From Planctomycetota bacterium (lineage in GTDB: Bacteria > Planctomycetota > PUPC01 > JACPCR01): 14,260 nucleotides of DNA. Under the pieces are notes generated by a model. That model was given only the letters and a program-made list of their open reading frames with translations. It made no database searches and was not told the DNA's origin. A program made the position numbers and the translations under genes. Shown here in pieces: positions 1 to 7,503 of the stretch (position 1 is its first letter; every line of letters begins with the position of its first letter). The stretch lies in NCBI GenBank assembly GCA_030740295.1, contig JASLXP010000528.1, positions 1 through 14,260 on the forward strand, given 5' to 3'.

Positions 1-1
1 C

Positions 2-1006
2 CCGAGACGAAAAATACCCCTGTCTCCGACCACGGAAAACACTCCGGAATCCCTGGCAAAAAAACTTAGTGCTGCGGGGCTCTGGGCATGGGTTCTTTTC
101 TATGCGGACGGACAACGCAACCTGGCCCAGATTGCTGAAGCGGCATCCTGCGAGCGCGACAGGGAGGTCTCTGTCGATAAGGTGACCCAGTACTTTGAGG
201 CACATTCCGAGCTTGGTTACGTAGACTTGGCGGACGAAAGCGAACTGCTGACAAAGTCCCATTTGGTCAGCGACCTCAAATCTCTGGGTCTGACGGCCGG
301 CATGGACGTGATGGTTCACAGTTCTCTGTCAGCCATCGGCCACGTGGTCGGCGGAGCGGAAACTGTGATCGACGCCCTGCTCAGCGTGATTGGCAAGAGT
401 GGTACGCTGCTGATGCCCTCGTTCAATCACCGATCGGCCTACACGTACCATCCATCGGTCACACCGACAACTAACGGCGCTATTCCAGATGCCTTGTGGC
501 GCCGGCTCGGAGCGGCACGCAGCATTCACCCGACCCATGCGGTGGCCGCCATCGGTCCCCGGGCAGAGGAGTACTGCGAGGGCCACCTGGAGAACGGCAT
601 CTGGGAGCCCGACAGCCCAATCGGACGCCTGGTCCGCCGCGGCGGATACATTCTCGCGCTTGGTGTTACCCACGAATCAAGCACTGCCTATCATGTGGCC
701 GAAGTATCCATGAATGCCGGCTGCCTCGATCCGTTCGCCAGCCAGGATCGGATCATCGATGAGTCCGGAAAATTGAAAACCGTGCCCGGCCTGGCATGGC
801 GCGGAGGCAGATGCCCCGTCTCACCCAAAAAACTGGATGGCTCCCTCACCAGACGCAAGCTTCACAAAACCGGCAAAGTCGGCAACGCCGACTGCAGCTT
901 TGTAAAAGCCATCGACCTGTGGCAGACGCGGCGTTCACATCTGAGAGGCGTCTGTAGTAAATGCGATATCAAACCCGCGCCGGTGCGCGTGAATGGTGGG
1001 GTGTGA
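2..1006 (+). CDS. AAC(3)-family N-acetyltransferase with N-terminal winged-helix-like segment (5' end outside window)
   Basis: The frame is open from the first full codon of the window to TGA at 1004-1006, so the true start lies upstream; an in-frame GTG at 182 is not needed as a start. Residues encoded by about 80-240 (around 'LWAWVLFYADGQRNLAQIAE') look like a small winged-helix module of the kind found at the C-terminus of DUF4910/aminopeptidase-like surface-polysaccharide proteins; this is tentative. From about 250 onward the protein matches the aminoglycoside 3-N-acetyltransferase fold: 'VHSSLSAIGHVVGG', 'TLLMPSF', 'RSIHPTHAVAAIGPRA', then 'SPIGRLV', 'ILALGV' and 'TAYHVAE', the last holding the conserved His and Glu. 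Family members transfer acetyl from acetyl-CoA to an amino group. In this setting the substrate is more likely a cell-surface amino sugar than an antibiotic, which is inference. The last codons (RVNGGV) are made from the adjacent heptamer repeat, and the stop lies inside a repeat unit. An extra CxxC (VCSKC) sits near the C-terminus. Confidence 0.85.
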   Translation, partial: PRRKIPLSPTTENTPESLAKKLSAAGLWAWVLFYADGQRNLAQIAEAASCERDREVSVDKVTQYFEAHSELGYVDLADESELLTKSHLVSDLKSLGLTAGMDVMVHSSLSAIGHVVGGAETVIDALLSVIGKSGTLLMPSFNHRSAYTYHPSVTPTTNGAIPDALWRRLGAARSIHPTHAVAAIGPRAEEYCEGHLENGIWEPDSPIGRLVRRGGYILALGVTHESSTAYHVAEVSMNAGCLDPFASQDRIIDESGKLKTVPGLAWRGGRCPVSPKKLDGSLTRRKLHKTGKVGNADCSFVKAIDLWQTRRSHLRGVCSKCDIKPAPVRVNGGV

Positions 1007-1054
1007 ATGGTGGATGGGGGGAAGTGAATTGTGAATGGTGAATGGTGAATGGTG
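989..1054 (+). repeat. GTGAATG heptamer array, left outer arm
   Basis: Perfect GTGAATG units lie at 989-995 and 1003-1009, a GTGAATT variant at 1024-1030, and three back-to-back units at 1031-1051, followed by a partial copy. The first unit lies inside the acetyltransferase reading frame, and the second contains its TGA stop codon. The array is the reverse complement of that at 1334-1405. Confidence 0.9.
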
Positions 1055-1085
1055 GGGCTTGCGTCCTGTCAGCTCATTCGAAGCT

Positions 1086-1140
1086 GATACTGGATACTGG
1101 ATACTGGATACTGGATACTGGATGCTGGATGCTCGATGCC
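1086..1140 (+). repeat. GATACTG heptamer array, left inner arm
   Basis: Five perfect tandem GATACTG units occupy 1086-1120, followed by the variants GATGCTG (1121-1127) and GATGCTC (1128-1134) and a partial GATGCC. The decay toward the loop looks like unit-by-unit mutation of an older array. The perfect part is complementary to 1202-1227. Confidence 0.92.
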
Positions 1141-1201
1141 GTTAGTTCTCTGCGCGCGTCTGATTTGAAACCGGGGTCATGAGCGAATCGGAATAGCGAG
1201 A

Positions 1202-1227
1202 ATCCAGTATCCAGTATCCAGTATCAG
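1202..1227 (-). repeat. CAGTATC heptamer array, right inner arm
   Basis: Three perfect CAGTATC units (1205-1225) with two or three matching flanking bases on each side. CAGTATC is the reverse complement of GATACTG, so this block is the mirror of the 1086-1120 array and can pair with it in several registers. Confidence 0.92.
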
Positions 1228-1333
1228 ATGGGGCAGACAGGTCTTCACTGGCACACCTGCTACCGTTGGCCTGACCGGCTCGAGAGCTGTCGTTGGAGGT
1301 GGGGACTCACTCCACCCGCACACCCGACTGTGC

Positions 1334-1405
1334 CATTCACCATTCACCATTCACCATTCACCCATCCACCATTCACCATTCACCATTCGCCATTCACCAA
1401 TTCAC
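1334..1405 (-). repeat. CATTCAC heptamer array, right outer arm
   Basis: Four perfect CATTCAC units at 1334-1361, a diverged 8-base unit at 1362-1369, two perfect units at 1370-1383, a CATTCGC variant at 1384-1390, one perfect unit at 1391-1397, then AATTCAC at 1399-1405. Read on the minus strand these are GTGAATG units, the mirror of the left outer arm. The last unit supplies the TGA stop of the HEAT-repeat gene. Confidence 0.92.
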
Positions 1406-3972
1406 TTCCCCTCCCCCTCCCCTCCCCCTTCAATCTTCCTCAACGCCTTCTCCGCGGCCCGGCGGACCTGCATGAAGCTGTCATCGAACATGCCTCTCAA
1501 AACGGGGATGGCCATTCTGGCTTCCGGGCCCCAGCGGCCCAGTTGCTCGGCCACCATGATCCTTACATGAAAATGATCCACTTCCGCGAGTGGGGTGAGG
1601 ATTGCTGGCGGAATCCTGCCCAGTGCGGGGGTGTTGACGAATTGCTGCAGAGCCAGACGGATGACCGTCGAGTCCTTCGCTCCCAGAGCATCGAGCAGTG
1701 CAAGACGCTGCTCATCGGGTGGGCGCCCAAACTTGGTCATGTTGGAAATAACTCGGGCCCGGACGCCGGCATCCGCGTCCTCTTTCATATTGAAAATCCT
1801 ATCAAGCACGGCGGGCCCTGGCTTTTGTATCAGAGCGAGATAGGCTTCGATGGCTCTCTCCCTGATCGCGGGATTGGTTTTGTTTAAGGCCTCAATGGCA
1901 GCAGATGCTATCTCTGGTGTGTCCCAGCCGTGTTTGATTATCACTTCCCAGGCTTGAAGGCACGTATCAGGGCTCTCATGGCCAGTGGCCTTCAGCAGGT
2001 GCGGCACTGTGCTCGCGGGCAGCTCTTCCTGCATCATGAGCAGCCTTAGTGACATGTAGCGGGTCGCCCCATCAGGATCCTCAAGCCTGGGGAGGACGTT
2101 TGAAACAATCTCATCCCCAAAATCCGGAAAGGCTCGAAAGCCTCTGAGCGCGGCCTGGCGAACTTTGGGGTCGGCATCTTTGCTGGCCTCACTGAGCACT
2201 GGGACAATAAAATCCGCCGCCATTTTGAAGTTGGGGAGATACCTCACGCCGAGGGCACGCAGGCCAGGATCTTCCTCCTTGAGCAGTTCGGCGATGCCCG
2301 GGGCGGCATTGCGACACTGGTCACCGAGAATGCCCAGGAATTGCGCTGCACTTATCTTCATTTCCCTGTCGCCGTTCTTGAGTATGTTCAGGAACGGTTT
2401 TTCCAGCAGGTCCGCCTTGGAGTCCATTTTTGTATTCATAAGCGAGACTGCTGCGCCCCATTGTTCCACCAGGTTGCTGGATGTGAGACGGGCCTTCACT
2501 TCATCCACCTGATCCACCGGAGGGCCGATGCTGCACAAAGCCAAGGCAGCCCGATTCCGCAGGTTCAGATTATCTGAACGGAGATGTTTCATCAGTGTCG
2601 GATAAGCGCTCGCCGCATCCGGTCCCATCCGAGTAAGTGCATCCAATACGAGTATCTTCGCCTTGTCGTTTTCGTGCTCCAGTAGTCTCAACAGCTCCGG
2701 CAGCACAGGTCTGCCGTAGGCCGCAAGGGCTATTGCGGCTGCCGGTCCCGTGAGCTCATCGCCCGATTCGACCAAGCGAAGAAGAAGAGGCAACGCCATT
2801 TTGCTCTCCTCGCCATAAGAACTGATTGCCCTCGCGGCATGCGCAACGACCTGACGCTCACCGTCCCTGAGAAGATTCAACAGAACGGGGCCTGCAGCAC
2901 CGTCATCGGCCACTGAAAATCCCTGCAAAGCCAGTTGCTGCATTCTGGGGTCGGAGCTGCGGATGAGCTTTGCCAGGCGCTCGACCCCTTCCGGGCCAAG
3001 CTTGCCCAGGGCCTTGGCCGCTTCGGTACGAAGCCGGTTGTCCTCTGATTCCATCAGCTTGACCAGCGCATCCGCGCCATCTGAAGCGGCCGCGCCGCAG
3101 AGCGCCAACGCTTTTACGCTCATGAGTGCCGCGCCGGGATGGGAGCCCGTTGCCAGCTCTTCGAGCTCACTGACCGGAATGGGCTTCAGGCGCACGATCG
3201 CTTCGGATGCCCCCTTGCGGACCGGGCCCAGCGAGAACGAGAGGGCTTGGAGCAGGGCCTCTTTCACCTCGGCCTTTTCCGGCCCGATCTTGCTGAGAGA
3301 ATGCGCGGAGATGACACGGACGTATTCCACCTCGAGCTTTGCATCGAGCATTTTCTTCAGGACAGGGATAGCCGATTCAGCAGGGCCTCCGATCTGGCCA
3401 AGGGCACTGGCCGCCACAGAACGAATGGTAGGCTCTGCGTTGCTGCACGTTTTGATCAGATCGGGGACCGCCGCGGTCGATGCCTTCCCAAGCCTGCCAA
3501 GCGCGGAAGCGCATTCCCGGCGGACGCTCATGTCCGGATCGCTGAGCCCTGTCCGGAGGCATTCGACTACGGACGGGTATGCTGCGCGGATACTGGCCAG
3601 AACCAGGGCACAGCCTCGCTTGACGGCTACATTATTGTCCTTCATCGCGGCGACGATTGGCTTCACTCCTTCCTCACTGTTAATGGAAGAATTCATGAGC
3701 GCGATGAGGATCTTCTGCCGCAGTACCTCTTCATCATCCTGCAGCAGTTCGATCAGTTTCGGAATGGTGCGTTTGTTCGGGCCAAGGTTTATCAACGCCG
3801 AAATTGCCCTGCTTTTCTTTTCCCGATCCTCGCTTTCGAGTTCCTCGGCCCATTCATCGGCTGTCTTGCCGTGATAGGAAGGTGTCAATGCCGTAGAGAC
3901 GTACCAACAGAATCCCGCAACGATAAGAGCCAACACCACAATACCGGATCTCAATTTTGATTCTCTGGCCAC
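1402..3972 (-). CDS. Membrane-anchored HEAT-repeat protein
   Basis: This is an 856-residue protein starting at GTG (3970-3972), with GAGG at 3979-3982 six bases upstream supporting the start. Residues about 9-28 form one hydrophobic helix after a basic MARESKLR stretch: a signal anchor, or less likely a cleaved signal. A 'YHGKTADEWAEEL' segment follows, of a kind common at the front of PVC HEAT proteins, and then roughly twenty helical repeats of 35-40 residues with recurring 'VRR..A..ALG.LG', 'A.P.L..LL' and 'D....R..A' patterns. HEAT solenoids are protein-binding scaffolds without catalysis; the partner is unknown. Most of the protein would lie in the periplasm if the anchor is N-in. The C-terminal GGGEGEGK is low-complexity and comes from a purine-rich repeat tract running into the intergenic array, so the natural end may have been altered. 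The gene diverges from the FHA-domain regulator across 184 bp. Confidence 0.88.
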   Translation of the reverse strand: MARESKLRSGIVVLALIVAGFCWYVSTALTPSYHGKTADEWAEELESEDREKKSRAISALINLGPNKRTIPKLIELLQDDEEVLRQKILIALMNSSINSEEGVKPIVAAMKDNNVAVKRGCALVLASIRAAYPSVVECLRTGLSDPDMSVRRECASALGRLGKASTAAVPDLIKTCSNAEPTIRSVAASALGQIGGPAESAIPVLKKMLDAKLEVEYVRVISAHSLSKIGPEKAEVKEALLQALSFSLGPVRKGASEAIVRLKPIPVSELEELATGSHPGAALMSVKALALCGAAASDGADALVKLMESEDNRLRTEAAKALGKLGPEGVERLAKLIRSSDPRMQQLALQGFSVADDGAAGPVLLNLLRDGERQVVAHAARAISSYGEESKMALPLLLRLVESGDELTGPAAAIALAAYGRPVLPELLRLLEHENDKAKILVLDALTRMGPDAASAYPTLMKHLRSDNLNLRNRAALALCSIGPPVDQVDEVKARLTSSNLVEQWGAAVSLMNTKMDSKADLLEKPFLNILKNGDREMKISAAQFLGILGDQCRNAAPGIAELLKEEDPGLRALGVRYLPNFKMAADFIVPVLSEASKDADPKVRQAALRGFRAFPDFGDEIVSNVLPRLEDPDGATRYMSLRLLMMQEELPASTVPHLLKATGHESPDTCLQAWEVIIKHGWDTPEIASAAIEALNKTNPAIRERAIEAYLALIQKPGPAVLDRIFNMKEDADAGVRARVISNMTKFGRPPDEQRLALLDALGAKDSTVIRLALQQFVNTPALGRIPPAILTPLAEVDHFHVRIMVAEQLGRWGPEARMAIPVLRGMFDDSFMQVRRAAEKALRKIEGGGEGEGK
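1408..1428 (-). other. Potential G-quadruplex at the 3' end of the HEAT-repeat gene
   Basis: On the minus (coding) strand there are four G runs of 5, 4, 5 and 4 bases separated by single A residues. This fits the usual G-quadruplex pattern with very short loops. It encodes most of the terminal GGGEGEG of the HEAT protein and ends four bases before the TGA, so it would be present in the mRNA as well as the DNA. Formation is predicted from the pattern only. Confidence 0.6.
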
Positions 3973-4041
3973 AGGCAGCCTCGTGAGGTATTTGCCATCC
4001 GCAATCCGTAAAAAGGATGTGTCGCACGCAGGGCAGCAGCA

Positions 4042-4056
4042 TTACCGCGCCGGTAA
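4042..4056. promoter_or_regulatory. 15-bp palindrome in a divergent promoter region (candidate operator)
   Basis: The sequence TTACCG-CGC-CGGTAA is a perfect inverted repeat with 6-bp arms and a 3-base centre. It lies 70 bp from the HEAT gene start and about 100 bp from the FHA regulator start. A second small palindrome, CGGTACCG at 4110-4117, shares the CGGTA core. Either could be a binding site for a dimeric regulator, possibly the adjacent Fis-type one. No clear -10/-35 or -24/-12 promoter was recognised in 3973-4156. Confidence 0.3.
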
Positions 4057-4156
4057 GAATGTCAATCTGCGAACGCAATGAACGCGTACACAAAGCCTGC
4101 TAAGGTCCGCGGTACCGGCCGACAGAGCATATTTTCATTCTGAGAGACTATACGAA

Positions 4157-6025
4157 ATGCCCAGGCTGGTGTTTGAAAAGAGCGGCGTACCGGTGCAATC
4201 GTTCGAATTTGATGAACCCCGTGTGACCCTGGGCAGGGGCGCGGAAAACGACATTGTTCTTGCCGACTTGGGCGATAAAAAAATTCATCGTGCAGAGCAT
4301 GCGAGAATCGAAAGGCGTCAGAGCCACTGGTTTCTCGTCACCCCGCCGGGCAGAAATCCGATGATGGTGAACGGCGCGCCGGGCACGGAAACTCGACTGC
4401 GGCACGGCGACGAAGTGCGTCTGGGCGATACCTACCTCACATTCCACGAAGGCCAGAATCAGGAATGGCCCAGGGCCCGCGCGGAGCGGACACCGCAGCC
4501 CGAGCCTCTCATTGAAAGTGAGAGCACGATTGTCGATGCCGCGCTCGCCAGAGAGCTCACCTCGGTTCAATCCACTAATCGGCTCAGCATTCTGCTGGAG
4601 CTCGCCCGCTGGATTCGCGATGGCAAAGAAATCAACGATGTCTCCGAACGCCTGCTGGACGCGCTTCTGTATTGCATCAAGGCCGCGTCCGGAGTGGTTG
4701 CGATGTTCGAAGAATCCGGCGCCATCGTGCCTCTCTCCTGCATCGGCCGGATCTCTGGCCAGCTCCCGGTCAGCGACGCGATGTTGAAGCGCGTACGGTC
4801 CGAGTCCAAAGGCGCACTGGCTACTGCCGGCGACACTGAAGTCTTCTTTGCCGGCGACGGTCGCAACGGATCGGCCAGGGGCACTTCCATGTGTGTGCCC
4901 ATCGAGTTTGAAGGAGAGATCCTTGGCATCATTGCCATAGCGGCCGGAGTGGAAGGATCATTTGGACTCGATGAGCTCGATTTCCTGGTGCTCGCCGCCG
5001 ACCAGTTTGGACTCGCTTTGTCGAATCAGCGGCTCAAGCGATCGCTCCGCCGTGAGCGAAGAAAACAGGTCGAACAGGCCGCCGCCACGACCACTATCAT
5101 CGGCAAGAGCCCGGCCATCCGTGAAGTGCTCCAGACAAACGGACAGTTTGCCAACTTCCCCGACCCATCCCAGATGCCCGTGCTCATTACCGGCGAAACC
5201 GGTACCGGCAAAGAGCTCGTGGCCCGCGACCTTCATGTGCAATCCAATCACCGAGACGGCCCCTTTATCGCGCTGAATGCCGCGGCCATTCCTGATTCTC
5301 TCGCCGAAGCCGAGCTCTTCGGTATCGAGAAGAATGTGGCCTCCGGTGTCGATGCTCGTATCGGCGCGTTCGAGAAAGGAAACAATGGAGTCCTGTTTTT
5401 GGATGAAATCACGGAGATGCCGCTGCCCCTGCAATCCAAGCTTCTACGTGCGCTCCAGGAACGAACGATCCAGCGTGTCGGCGGCGACCGTGAAATCCCG
5501 GTCAAGGTCTTCGTCATTGCGGCCGGCAACAAGAACCCGCAGGATGAGGTGGCCGATGGCCGCTTTCGCGAAGATCTCTACTTCCGCCTTAAAGGGATCG
5601 AGATCCACATCCCGCCTCTTCGTGAAAGGATCGAAGACATCGGCGCCCTCGCTATGCATTTCCTTGATTTCTGGAACGGGGAGATGGCAAAAGAGATCCG
5701 TTCGATATCGGATGAAGCTGTTCAGTACCTCTGCCGCTACGAATGGCCGGGAAACGTGCGCGAGTTGAAGACAGTCATCGCACAGGCCGCGTTCCGCTGC
5801 CAGAGCGACAGCGTCCGCCCGGAACACCTGCCGGCAAACCTGATGAACATAGAACTGGAGGCGGAAAGTACAGGCGAATTCCTGACACTGTCAGACCTGG
5901 AACGCGAGCACCTGGCAAAAGTGTTGAAAGCGGTGAACTGGAATAAGACCAAAGCCGCCAGAATCCTGGGCGTCAGCCGTCAGACCCTCTACGACAAGAT
6001 TGATCATCACGGTGTAGTGCAGTGA
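4157..6025 (+). CDS. FHA-GAF-AAA+-Fis transcriptional regulator with degenerate sigma-54 loop
   Basis: This is a 622-residue NtrC-like regulator starting at ATG, with GAGAG ten bases upstream. Residues about 20-97 are an FHA domain (VTLGRGAENDIVL, then HRAEHARI, HGDEVRLGD) that would bind a phosphothreonine partner. Residues about 135-295 are a GAF-type sensory domain. Residues about 315-550 are the AAA+ domain: Walker A GETGTGKE at 346-353, Walker B GVLFLDE at 411-417, arginine-finger region 'FREDLYFRL', and WPGNVREL at 530-537. The C-terminus (about 577-620) is a Fis-type helix-turn-helix with WNKTKAARILGVSRQTLYDKI. The GAFTGA loop that contacts sigma-54 is NVASGV at 393-398, after ELFGIEK. 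ATPase and DNA-binding parts look intact, so the protein may act without sigma-54 or with an altered contact. A kinase partner is expected but none is in view. Confidence 0.92.
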   Translation: MPRLVFEKSGVPVQSFEFDEPRVTLGRGAENDIVLADLGDKKIHRAEHARIERRQSHWFLVTPPGRNPMMVNGAPGTETRLRHGDEVRLGDTYLTFHEGQNQEWPRARAERTPQPEPLIESESTIVDAALARELTSVQSTNRLSILLELARWIRDGKEINDVSERLLDALLYCIKAASGVVAMFEESGAIVPLSCIGRISGQLPVSDAMLKRVRSESKGALATAGDTEVFFAGDGRNGSARGTSMCVPIEFEGEILGIIAIAAGVEGSFGLDELDFLVLAADQFGLALSNQRLKRSLRRERRKQVEQAAATTTIIGKSPAIREVLQTNGQFANFPDPSQMPVLITGETGTGKELVARDLHVQSNHRDGPFIALNAAAIPDSLAEAELFGIEKNVASGVDARIGAFEKGNNGVLFLDEITEMPLPLQSKLLRALQERTIQRVGGDREIPVKVFVIAAGNKNPQDEVADGRFREDLYFRLKGIEIHIPPLRERIEDIGALAMHFLDFWNGEMAKEIRSISDEAVQYLCRYEWPGNVRELKTVIAQAAFRCQSDSVRPEHLPANLMNIELEAESTGEFLTLSDLEREHLAKVLKAVNWNKTKAARILGVSRQTLYDKIDHHGVVQ

Positions 6026-6036
6026 CGTGACACCAA

Positions 6037-6054
6037 GCTTTCCTTTTCGAAAGC
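6037..6054 (+). terminator. Weak hairpin after the regulator gene
   Basis: GCTTTC (6037-6042) and GAAAGC (6049-6054) form a perfect 6-bp stem around a 6-base loop, 12 bases after the stop codon. No T-run follows, so this could be a weak or factor-assisted terminator or chance. The rest of 6026-6225 holds nothing recognisable. Confidence 0.25.
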
Positions 6055-6225
6055 CTCTCAACACAAGTCGCGCTGTCGAACAGGAAAGAGCAACGGGCGG
6101 CACATCAAGATCGCCTCGAAAGGCAAAAGACTCAGCCCCCTGCCCCGTTACGTAATCCCTGAAAATCGGATAGAGTTCGGCGCTGCTTGCGCGGGTGAGC
6201 GCTTCTCGAGTCGCCTTTGGCATGT

Positions 6226-7503
6226 ATGTCTTCGGAAGAACCGGAACCGTACGGATTTAATTTCCTGGTGGGTGTGTTGAATGGGACCCTGTTCATGTTC
6301 GGGGTGGCGTTCATGAGCCCTACGACGGTTCTGCCCCACTTCATCAATAACTTTACCGATTCCAGGCTCATTGTAGGGATGTCGAGCTTCCTGCATGTGG
6401 GCTGCTGGTCTATCCCTCAGGTCTTCGCGGCGACGTGGCTTGAGCGCTTCCCCAGGAAGAAAAAGTTTTACCTGGCCGGCAGCCTTGGCCGGATCAGCTT
6501 TACATGCACTGGGCTCTGGTTCATTTATCGTCTGCATGAGACTGAGCCGATGCTGGGGCTTGCTCTGTTCTTCGCATGTTACGGGCTGGGCATGGTGTTT
6601 GGGGGGCTCGCGGGGCTCTCGTTCTTTGACATGATTGCGGGGGCGATTCCAACCCACCGGCTGGCCGCGTTCTTTTCGGCGCGGTTCATCGCCGGAGGCT
6701 GCTGCATGACCATCATTGCCGGCTTCATCGTGAAGTCAGTGCTCGGGCAGTCCAAGGGCTTTGACCTGGGAAACTATCTCTTCCTTTTTTCCTTCGGCAT
6801 AGGGCTTATGTGCGCGGGGATGTCCGTTATGCTCCTGCTGCGAGAACGGCCAGTGGAGGTACCTGCGACGCGTCCCCTCTTTTCTGCACTGGTTCATGCG
6901 CCGGCGATACTCAGATCTGATTCGCGATTGTGGCGGCTGTTGACATGCCGGCTGCTCTCGATGTTCAGCCGGATGTGCTGGCCGTTCTTCATCATTCTTG
7001 CGACAGATGATCTCGGGCTGGATGAGAGCTTTGTCGGCCTGTCGATGATCGTGCAGACGTCCGGAGCTTTTATTGGCAATGTCGCGTCCGCACTGCTCGG
7101 GAGCCGCCTGGGCAACCGGTTCATTATCCGGGCCTGTTCCGCGCTCGAGATACTGACTGCCCTTTACGCAGGGGTTGTCGGCGCATGGTTGCTGAGATCG
7201 GGTCAGGCTCTCTCCCCGGAGGATGTGAAGCTGATGATGCTGCCCACCTTCTTCCTGATGGGTCTGGCCTGGCACGCGTACTTTGTCGGAGGCGCAAGCT
7301 ATCTGTTGGATTTCGCGCCGGAAAAGCGGCGTCCCACCTACATCGCCATTCTGAACACCTCCATGGGCCTTGGAACTTGTGCGCCGGTCATTGCCGGTTT
7401 CATGTCCGGCTGGATCGGGCTGGTCGGCGTGTTTTTCGTATCCGCCGCTTTCGGGATTGCCGGCCTGTGGAATTCGTTAAAGCTGGAATCGGGGAAAGGT
7501 TAG
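6226..7503 (+). CDS. MFS transporter
   Basis: This is a 425-residue integral membrane protein with about 12 hydrophobic helices, the size and layout of a major facilitator superfamily carrier. A motif-A-like basic loop between helices 2 and 3 reads 'ERFPRKKKFYLAG', and a weaker counterpart in the second half reads 'GSRLGNRFII'. A polar central loop (about residues 205-225, 'RERPVEVPATRP') divides the halves. I chose ATG at 6226; a TTG three codons earlier (6217) is possible and the frame is closed by a stop at 6196-6198. Neither start has a good Shine-Dalgarno sequence. The substrate cannot be read from sequence. The gene converges on the transglutaminase-like gene with 12 bases between the two stop codons. 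Confidence 0.88.
   Translation: MSSEEPEPYGFNFLVGVLNGTLFMFGVAFMSPTTVLPHFINNFTDSRLIVGMSSFLHVGCWSIPQVFAATWLERFPRKKKFYLAGSLGRISFTCTGLWFIYRLHETEPMLGLALFFACYGLGMVFGGLAGLSFFDMIAGAIPTHRLAAFFSARFIAGGCCMTIIAGFIVKSVLGQSKGFDLGNYLFLFSFGIGLMCAGMSVMLLLRERPVEVPATRPLFSALVHAPAILRSDSRLWRLLTCRLLSMFSRMCWPFFIILATDDLGLDESFVGLSMIVQTSGAFIGNVASALLGSRLGNRFIIRACSALEILTALYAGVVGAWLLRSGQALSPEDVKLMMLPTFFLMGLAWHAYFVGGASYLLDFAPEKRRPTYIAILNTSMGLGTCAPVIAGFMSGWIGLVGVFFVSAAFGIAGLWNSLKLESGKG

Larger units (their letters stand above)
1007..1401. other. Intergenic region between convergent genes, filled with nested inverted heptamer repeats
   Basis: This 395-bp stretch has no convincing gene. It is organised as A-B-loop-B'-A'. A (about 1018-1054) is a GTGAATG-type array and A' (about 1334-1411) is its reverse complement. 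B (1084-1134) is a GATACTG-type array and B' (1202-1227) is its reverse complement. The B/B' match is 26 bp without mismatch (1084-1109 against 1202-1227), 92 bases apart. The outermost A/A' match is 13 bp perfect (1018-1030 against 1399-1411) and continues into the heptamers. Read from either flanking gene, the 3' flank runs in the same order: G-rich tract, AAGTGAATT, GTGAATG units, GATACTG units. Bases 1135-1201 (loop) and 1228-1333 show nothing I recognise. A bidirectional transcript end is possible but there is no classical U-tract terminator. Confidence 0.85.

Noticed and set aside
2..1006. Aminoglycoside resistance determinant
   Set aside because: The family name alone does not show resistance; the fusion and the lack of mobile-element context point to native metabolism.
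1132..1334. Small RNA or tRNA gene in the loop and spacer of the repeat region
   Set aside because: No tRNA arms, promoter or terminator pattern could be recognised.
1007..1401. CRISPR array
   Set aside because: Units are 7 bases, directly tandem without spacers, and no cas gene is nearby.
1228..1887. Open frame with a repetitive HSPFTIHHSPFT peptide
   Set aside because: The peptide is just the CATTCAC array read in one frame, and the rest is antisense to the HEAT gene; no domain or ribosome-binding site.
2963..3960. Two long plus-strand frames opposite the HEAT gene (2963-3874 and 3139-3960)
   Set aside because: Both are shadows of the HEAT coding sequence, with Ser/Arg-rich composition and no family motifs.
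3973..4156. Sigma-54 (-24/-12) promoter upstream of the regulator
   Set aside because: No TGGCAC-N5-TTGC-like element at the right spacing was found.
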